A model generated the notes under the pieces. That model was not told the origin of the DNA and searched no databases. It saw only the letters and a program-made list of their open reading frames with translations. Source: Nitrospira sp. (GTDB lineage Bacteria; Nitrospirota; Nitrospiria; Nitrospirales; Nitrospiraceae). Taken from it: a DNA stretch of 9,444 nt. The DNA lies in assembly GCA_029858925.1 (NCBI GenBank), contig JAOUEB010000029.1, positions 1 through 9,444 on the forward strand, written 5' to 3'. Of the stretch, positions 5,604-9,444 are shown in pieces (the first letter of the stretch is position 1; each line of letters begins with the position of its first letter). Position numbers and translations under genes: made by a program.

Positions 5604-7037
5604 GTGATCAGCCGCCTCTTTCGAACGAAATCGATCGAACAGTGCCTGGCCGATGCGGAACGCCCCGAGCATCGCCTCAAGAAAACGTTAACAGCCTGGA
5701 ATCTCGCAGCTCTCGGCATCGGCGCGATTATTGGGACAGGCATCTTTGTCTTGGTCGGCACCGCCATTGTGGGCGATGGACATCGGCCTGGGGCTGGACC
5801 AGGTATCGTGCTGTCGTTCATCCTTTCCGGGCTCACCTGTGCGTTGGCGGCCCTGTGCTATGCAGAATTTGCAGCTATGATACCGGTGGCCGGCTCCGCC
5901 TACACCTATTCCTATGCCACCCTGGGCGAATTTCTTGCCTGGCTGACCGGATGGAATTTGATTCTGGAATATGGAGTCGCGTGCGTCGCCGTGGCCATCG
6001 GCTGGTCCGGGTACTTCAATAATTTACTGAAGCTTGCAGGGTTGGAACTGCCCTATTGGGCGACCAATCCCCCGCATTGGGCCGGAGGACCGGAAGGGAG
6101 CATCGCCAATTTCCCGGCTGCGATCATCGTTCTGCTGATCACAAGCATTCTGGTCATCGGGATCAAAGAAAGCGCCCGTGCCACCGGCTATATCGTTGCG
6201 TTGAAGCTGGTGGTGATTCTGTTCTTTCTCGCCGTCGGGACCCCCGCCGTGAACCCGGAGAACTGGACCCCCTTCATGCCGCAGGGATTTGAGGGTGTGA
6301 GGTCTGCGGCGGCGGTGATTTTCTTCGCCTACATCGGATTCGATGCTGTCTCGACTGCCGCGGAAGAGGCCCGCAATCCTCAACGGGATGTGCCGTTGGG
6401 CATCATTGGCTCTCTGGCGGTGTGCACCGTGCTGTATGTATCCGTTGCAGCGGTCCTCACCGGACTCGTGCCGGCAAGCCAGATTGATATTCACGCTCCG
6501 GTGGCCGAAGCGCTGAGCCAGGTCGGGTACAAATGGGGGGCGGCGGTTGTGGCGATCGGCGCGGTAGCCGGGATCACCAGTGTCCTGGTGGTGATGATGC
6601 TCGGGCAAATCCGCGTGTTCTTTGCCATGTCCCGCGACCAACTCCTGAGCCCGTCTCTCGCGGTCGTGCATCCGAAGTTCGGCACACCCCATCGAGCGAC
6701 GATTCTCACAGGGATTGCCGTCGCTATTCTGGCTTCGGTGATTCAGCTTGGGGATGCGGCCGACATGACGAACATCGGCACTTTCTTTGCGTTCGTGCTG
6801 GTGTGTTTAGGCGTGATGCTGCTCCGATACACGAGACCGAACCAGCCACGCCCGTTTCGTCTTCCCCTGATGCCCCTTGTGCCGCTCTTGGGCATGGGGG
6901 CTTGTCTCTATCTCATGGCCGGACTCCCGCAAGTAACCTGGATTCGGTTCGTCGTCTGGACGATTATCGGCATTGTGGTTTACTTGGGATACGGCATGAA
7001 GCACAGCAGGCTCGCCACACAGAATAGCCAGCCGTGA
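5604..7037 (+). CDS. APC-superfamily amino acid permease (cationic amino acid transporter type)
   Basis: 477 residues, normal for this family. A cytoplasmic N-terminus ([21 protein letters not shown], from residue 7) precedes about twelve membrane helices. TM1 holds the unwound substrate-binding motif [11 protein letters not shown] (38-48). TM6 and its following loop read [20 protein letters not shown] (240-259), a strong signature of the CAT group. Further conserved stretches are [21 protein letters not shown] (97-117, TM3) and RVFFAMSRD (337-345, before TM9). Such proteins import amino acids by proton symport or exchange across the inner membrane; substrate cannot be told from sequence. GTG 5604 was chosen because CAGGGA stands five bases upstream and family members begin with an LFRxKSIE-like sequence right after the start. 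The longer frame back to 5301 overlaps the hydrolase gene in another frame and is not credible. It converges on the 178-residue gene. Confidence 0.9.
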   Translation: MISRLFRTKSIEQCLADAERPEHRLKKTLTAWNLAALGIGAIIGTGIFVLVGTAIVGDGHRPGAGPGIVLSFILSGLTCALAALCYAEFAAMIPVAGSAYTYSYATLGEFLAWLTGWNLILEYGVACVAVAIGWSGYFNNLLKLAGLELPYWATNPPHWAGGPEGSIANFPAAIIVLLITSILVIGIKESARATGYIVALKLVVILFFLAVGTPAVNPENWTPFMPQGFEGVRSAAAVIFFAYIGFDAVSTAAEEARNPQRDVPLGIIGSLAVCTVLYVSVAAVLTGLVPASQIDIHAPVAEALSQVGYKWGAAVVAIGAVAGITSVLVVMMLGQIRVFFAMSRDQLLSPSLAVVHPKFGTPHRATILTGIAVAILASVIQLGDAADMTNIGTFFAFVLVCLGVMLLRYTRPNQPRPFRLPLMPLVPLLGMGACLYLMAGLPQVTWIRFVVWTIIGIVVYLGYGMKHSRLATQNSQP

Positions 7038-7120
7038 TCCCTCTATGACGGATCGTTCCCCGTTGCCGCGGAACAGAGCCGCGAATGATTGATCGGCCTT
7101 CTCTGCTCGATGGTGGTCTC

Positions 7121-7332
7121 GCCCGCACATTATTCATGCGCGCTTCTACTACAACCGCCGATACGCCGCTGGGACAAACCGGCCTGTGCCTGGCGGCATG
7201 CCGGCGGACGGGCTCGCCCCTCGCAGCCTCGACATACTGTTTCAAGTATGCCTCGGTTTCTCGGGGCTCCACGCGCCCGTTTCGCATGGCGTCCCCGCGG
7301 TTTCGTCACGAACCGTCATGAATAATGCGGGC
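7121..7332. repeat. Inverted repeat pair in a convergent intergenic gap
   Basis: GCCCG-ca-CATTATTCATG (7121-7138) is matched inversely by CATGAATAATG-CGGGC (7317-7332). That is 16 paired bases with a two-base insertion in the left arm. The unit is 212 bases long and lies between the convergent permease and 178-residue genes; its right arm touches the latter's stop codon. Inside are a palindrome CGGCATGCCG (7194-7203), a hairpin CATACT/AGTATG (7233-7250), and an imperfect hairpin at 7298-7315 (CGGTTTCG/CGAACCG). The rest of the gap (7038-7120) shows only a weak hairpin, GTTCC/GGAAC (7055-7074), without a T-run. I see no target-site duplication and no convincing gene. Confidence 0.4.
7302..7327. 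repeat. Direct repeat, copy 1, at the 3' side of the 178-residue gene
   Basis: This 26-base stretch matches 8076-8101 at 21 of 26 positions in the same orientation; the best-kept core is GTCATGAAT. It lies directly beyond the stop of the minus-strand 178-residue gene and overlaps the right arm of the inverted repeat at 7121-7332. Confidence 0.45.
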
Positions 7333-7868
7333 TAGTTTGACTTCTCTGTCGGCCCTGGCGTGGAAACAGGCGGAGTGGTCTGTTGGCCGTTTGCGGCGGA
7401 ATCAGTCGTTGCCTGTTCAGGAGCCGCGTTGGATAGGGCGGCGAGTTGATTGGTCTGAGTTGGAACAGCGGCTGGCTGACCATCCGTCACTGAGAGGGTA
7501 GACCCTCGTTCAGGCGCAGCCTGAGGGGCCGGTGGACTCGCAGGCGCGGGACTGGCCGTGGCAGAAGCAGCCGGTTTCGGGGGAGCGGCCGGTTTTGGAG
7601 GAGCCGGTTTTTCCGGCTTGACGCCCCCTTCCCAGGCCGGACCTGAGTACATATTCGCCGTCAGGCCTCTGGTTTTCCATTTTTCTTCAAAATCAGCGGC
7701 GGCCTTGTTCGGCGTGTCGCCGACACCCATGACATCGTTCCAGGGATAGACCTTCGGTCCGATCTGGCACCCGGTCTCCGTCCGCTTGAGATACAGGGCG
7801 ATGGGATTCCCTCGATAGGGGCCGAGGTAAATATGCACAGAACCGACATATTCGAGTAATGAAGCCAT
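7332..7868 (-). CDS. Protein of unknown function with small N-terminal domain and Pro/Ala-rich tail
   Basis: 178 residues in two parts. Residues 1-80 look like a compact domain with VHIYLGPYRGNPIALYLKR (11-29), a single Cys34 in TGCQIGPKVYPWNDVMG (32-48), and a helix KAAADFEEKWKTRG (55-68). I do not recognise it. Residues about 84-178 are low complexity, rich in Pro, Ala, Ser, Thr and Gln, with repeated PPKPAA units near 90-100; this is probably disordered. There is no signal peptide or membrane segment. ATG 7868 was chosen because GGAGG lies three bases upstream and the domain begins right after it; the longer frame from 7916 adds 16 unlike residues (PSSSFLWHHACSW...). No convincing promoter is seen. 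The gene stands alone on the minus strand between two direct-repeat copies and is convergent with the permease. Confidence 0.75.
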   Translation of the reverse strand: MASLLEYVGSVHIYLGPYRGNPIALYLKRTETGCQIGPKVYPWNDVMGVGDTPNKAAADFEEKWKTRGLTANMYSGPAWEGGVKPEKPAPPKPAAPPKPAASATASPAPASPPAPQAAPERGSTLSVTDGQPAAVPTQTNQLAALSNAAPEQATTDSAANGQQTTPPVSTPGPTEKSN

Positions 7869-7973
7869 ACGCCTCCAGGAACAGGCATGATGCCACAAGA
7901 AGGAAGAAGAGGGCAAGACTGACTCAAACAGACTGGCTCAGAGCGACACTTGGCTTCGGAATATCTGGTTGCT

Positions 7974-8055
7974 CGTATCTCGTGAAGGGTATCTCGCAAA
8001 CAAAGACGAGGCACGCTTTCTTTCCGTCCTGCGCCTCACGAGATACGCTTCACGA
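7974..8055. repeat. Compound inverted repeat upstream of the 178-residue gene
   Basis: CGTATCTCGTG (7974-7984) pairs exactly with CACGAGATACG (8037-8047). In addition TCGTGAAGGGTATC (7980-7993) pairs with GATACGCTTCACGA (8042-8055) at 13 of 14 positions. The two pairings overlap and so exclude one another. Within the left arm TATCTCG is itself repeated directly (7976-7982 and 7990-7996). The whole lies in the 228-base gap between the end of nagZ and the start of the 178-residue gene, where no gene is apparent. It looks like a dispersed intergenic repeat family built from a 14-base unit. Confidence 0.5.
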
Positions 8056-8075
8056 AGAACAGACTTCCTGGCGAA

Positions 8076-8101
8076 TTCGCAACGAACTGTCATGAATCAC
8101 G
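8076..8101. repeat. Direct repeat, copy 2, at the 3' end of nagZ
   Basis: This stretch matches 7302-7327 at 21 of 26 positions and overlaps the nagZ stop codon (8097-8099). It is joined on its left to a 10-base palindrome GCGAATTCGC (8071-8080). Copy 1 is likewise next to a hairpin. The two copies bracket the 178-residue gene. Confidence 0.45.
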
Positions 8102-9197
8102 CTGGTTTGGCAAATCGCTCCCGGGCTTGGTCGATCGAGCGCAGCAAGGCTCGGTGGGTTCGGCAGCCCACGACCAGCTTTGCATCGGACAACGCAACGG
8201 GTTTGTAGGGAACGAGGAACCGTTGCTTCAAGCGGGCGATGCGCGCGAGGGATATCTCCAGCCGCTGAGATGAAATTGTGCCGTCCGCAACGGCTTTATC
8301 CAATGCGCTGATAGCTGCCGCTTCACGGTTGCGATCTTTACAGATCAACGGCATATCGCAGCCGGCCAGAATCGACTGCACTGTAGCCTCTTCGATGCCG
8401 TAATGATCAATGATCGCGTGCATCTCAAGATCGTCGGTCAGGACAACGCCGTCGTACTGCAACTCCTTCCGGAGCAAGGTTCCGATGATCGCTGGAGACA
8501 GCGTCGCCGGACGTTGATCATCCAACGCGCTGTACAGCACATGGGCCGTCATCATCGTGGCGACGCCGCGCGCAACGGCGTGCCGGAACGGGGGCAATTC
8601 GATCCGTTCCAACCGTTCGCGCGGCGACGCCACGCGCGGCAATTCCTTGTGCGAATCCACTGTTGTGTCGCCATGGCCTGGAAAATGTTTGCCGCAGGCC
8701 ACCACGCCGTTGTCTTGCAGGCCTCCCACCGTCGGCAGGGCCAATTCGCAGACCACCCCAGGCTCGGAGCCGAAGGCGCGATCCCCGATCACGGGATTCG
8801 CCGGGTTGCTGTTCACATCCAGCACGGGCGACATGTTCATATTGATGCCGACGGCTCGCAGCTCTTTGGCTGTCGTGGCTGCCGCGGCATAGGCCAGCTC
8901 GGAAGAATTGCATCGGCCCAACACCTCGCAGGGAGGGAAAATCGTGAACTCTTTTGGCAATCGCGAGACCCGTCCCCCCTCTTGGTCGATGGAGATCAGG
9001 AGCGTGGAATGGGGACTGCATCGTTGCAGCCCGTTCGTGAGCTCGACGATCTGTTCGGCCGATTCCAGATTTCGCGAGAACAAGATGACGCCGCCTGGCT
9101 TATACTCTTTGATGAAGGCGGCGAGATCCGCCGACACGGTCGTGCCGTCGAATCCCACCATAAAGAGCTGTCCAATCTTTTCACGTGACATCAGCAT
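8097..9197 (-). CDS. nagZ: Beta-N-acetylhexosaminidase NagZ (glycoside hydrolase family 3)
   Basis: 366 residues, a single-domain GH3 enzyme as expected for bacterial NagZ. Positions count from ATG 9197. The hallmark loop KHFPGHGDTTVDSH (170-183) carries the Asp181-His183 acid/base dyad specific to NagZ-type enzymes. The nucleophile is the first Asp of LTDDLEMHA (Asp255). The substrate-binding ISIDQEGGRVSRL (69-81) and GDRAFG (138-143) are also present. NagZ works in the cytoplasm and removes GlcNAc from GlcNAc-anhydroMurNAc-peptides during cell-wall recycling; in some bacteria its product affects beta-lactamase induction. No signal peptide is seen, which agrees. ATG 9197 has GGGA six bases upstream; GTG 9209 and ATG 9191 are in-frame alternatives. 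The gene starts 15 bases after the pepA stop, so the two form an operon. Confidence 0.9.
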   Translation of the reverse strand: MLMSREKIGQLFMVGFDGTTVSADLAAFIKEYKPGGVILFSRNLESAEQIVELTNGLQRCSPHSTLLISIDQEGGRVSRLPKEFTIFPPCEVLGRCNSSELAYAAAATTAKELRAVGINMNMSPVLDVNSNPANPVIGDRAFGSEPGVVCELALPTVGGLQDNGVVACGKHFPGHGDTTVDSHKELPRVASPRERLERIELPPFRHAVARGVATMMTAHVLYSALDDQRPATLSPAIIGTLLRKELQYDGVVLTDDLEMHAIIDHYGIEEATVQSILAGCDMPLICKDRNREAAAISALDKAVADGTISSQRLEISLARIARLKQRFLVPYKPVALSDAKLVVGCRTHRALLRSIDQARERFAKPA

Positions 9198-9212
9198 AGG
9201 TGTTCCCACGTT

Positions 9213-9444
9213 CTACAACGTTCGATCGATAAGGTATTGAATCAAAAGTCTGGTGCCGATTCCGGTCGGTCCTTTCGGAATGTAGGCCCGTTCGCGCTCG
9301 CTCCAGTCGGTGCTGGCGATGTCCAGATGTACCCAGGGCCAGTCGCCGGCGAATTTGCTCAGGAACAGGGCGGCCGTAATCATGCCGCCCCCGCGCCCGC
9401 CGATGTTCCGCATGTCGGCTACATCACTCTTCAGTTGCTCGAAA
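9213..9444 (-). CDS. pepA: Leucyl aminopeptidase, C-terminal end (partial)
   Basis: The last 76 residues of an M17-family cytosolic aminopeptidase; the 5' part runs off the window. Recognition rests on the conserved C-terminal block: [21 protein letters not shown], with its first residue near the window edge, then [21 protein letters not shown] and the Gly-rich [11 protein letters not shown] before the stop at 9213-9215. The metal-binding NTDAEGR motif lies outside the window and cannot be checked. M17 enzymes are hexameric, dimetal, and remove N-terminal residues from peptides; some also bind DNA. It is directly upstream of nagZ, a plausible pairing for intracellular peptide and muropeptide turnover, though coincidental operon membership is possible. 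Confidence 0.85.
   Translation of the reverse strand, partial: FEQLKSDVADMRNIGGRGGGMITAALFLSKFAGDWPWVHLDIASTDWSERERAYIPKGPTGIGTRLLIQYLIDRTL

Noticed and set aside
7055..7074. GTTCC/GGAAC hairpin after the permease as a terminator
   Set aside because: Weak stem with a mismatch and no T-run.
6964..7287. Minus-strand open frame of 107 codons overlapping the permease end
   Set aside because: The first 25 residues (MRNGRVEPRETEAYLKQYVE...) look protein-like and might be a gene remnant, but the rest is Arg-rich nonsense, there is no ribosome binding site, and it runs antisense into the permease.
7558..7749. Gly/Ala-rich plus-strand open frame opposite the 178-residue gene
   Set aside because: It is the complement of the Pro/Ala-rich tail and has no ribosome binding site.
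8403..9188. 261-codon plus-strand open frame opposite nagZ
   Set aside because: nagZ is unmistakable on the other strand with all its motifs; the plus frame is His/Arg-rich without a domain.

Overview
The window looks like chromosomal DNA of a free-living, GC-rich Gram-negative-type bacterium. The gene mix fits a Nitrospira-like (Nitrospirota) genome: a TatA with a long Pro/Ala-rich tail, glycine-rich PilZ proteins, and conserved but unnamed secreted or Pro/Ala-tailed proteins. That lineage is an inference from general familiarity. No rRNA or marker gene here proves it. I see no phage, transposase, CRISPR array, tRNA or rRNA.

Layout from left to right. A probable gene end (2-94) precedes a promoter and two tandem PilZ-domain paralogues on the plus strand (192-710 and 755-1276). 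A convergent gap with a long-loop inverted repeat (1322-1476) separates them from two minus-strand genes: a long TatA-type Tat translocase subunit (1497-2309) and an M24-family Xaa-Pro peptidase-like enzyme (2448-3650). A divergent promoter region follows, with near-leaderless architecture predicted in both directions. Next on the plus strand come an unrecognised 156-residue protein (3734-4204), a secreted 131-residue protein (4333-4728), a class I glutamine amidotransferase-like gamma-glutamyl hydrolase of family C26 one base further on (4730-5470), and an APC-superfamily amino acid permease (5604-7037). A second convergent gap holds another inverted repeat (7121-7332). The remaining genes are on the minus strand: a 178-residue protein with a Pro/Ala-rich tail (7332-7868), NagZ (8097-9197), and the C-terminal end of leucyl aminopeptidase PepA (9213-9444, running off the window). 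PepA lies directly upstream of NagZ in a probable operon.

Functionally, most recognisable enzymes point to turnover and salvage. NagZ cleaves GlcNAc from recycled muropeptides, PepA and the M24 enzyme finish peptide degradation, the C26 enzyme hydrolyses gamma-glutamyl amides, and the permease imports amino acids. The PilZ pair points to (possibly altered) cyclic-di-GMP signalling, and TatA to export of folded proteins. These are mostly housekeeping genes.

The less ordinary signals are four. The TatA tail carries what looks like a second copy of the TatA amphipathic helix. Both PilZ paralogues share a glycine-substituted form of the second c-di-GMP motif. Three different inverted repeats lie in gaps bordering minus-strand gene ends, and a direct repeat flanks the 178-residue gene. 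Start codons were moved from the longest open frame for the first PilZ gene, tatA, the permease, the 178-residue gene and nagZ, on the basis of ribosome binding sites, promoters or family alignment.
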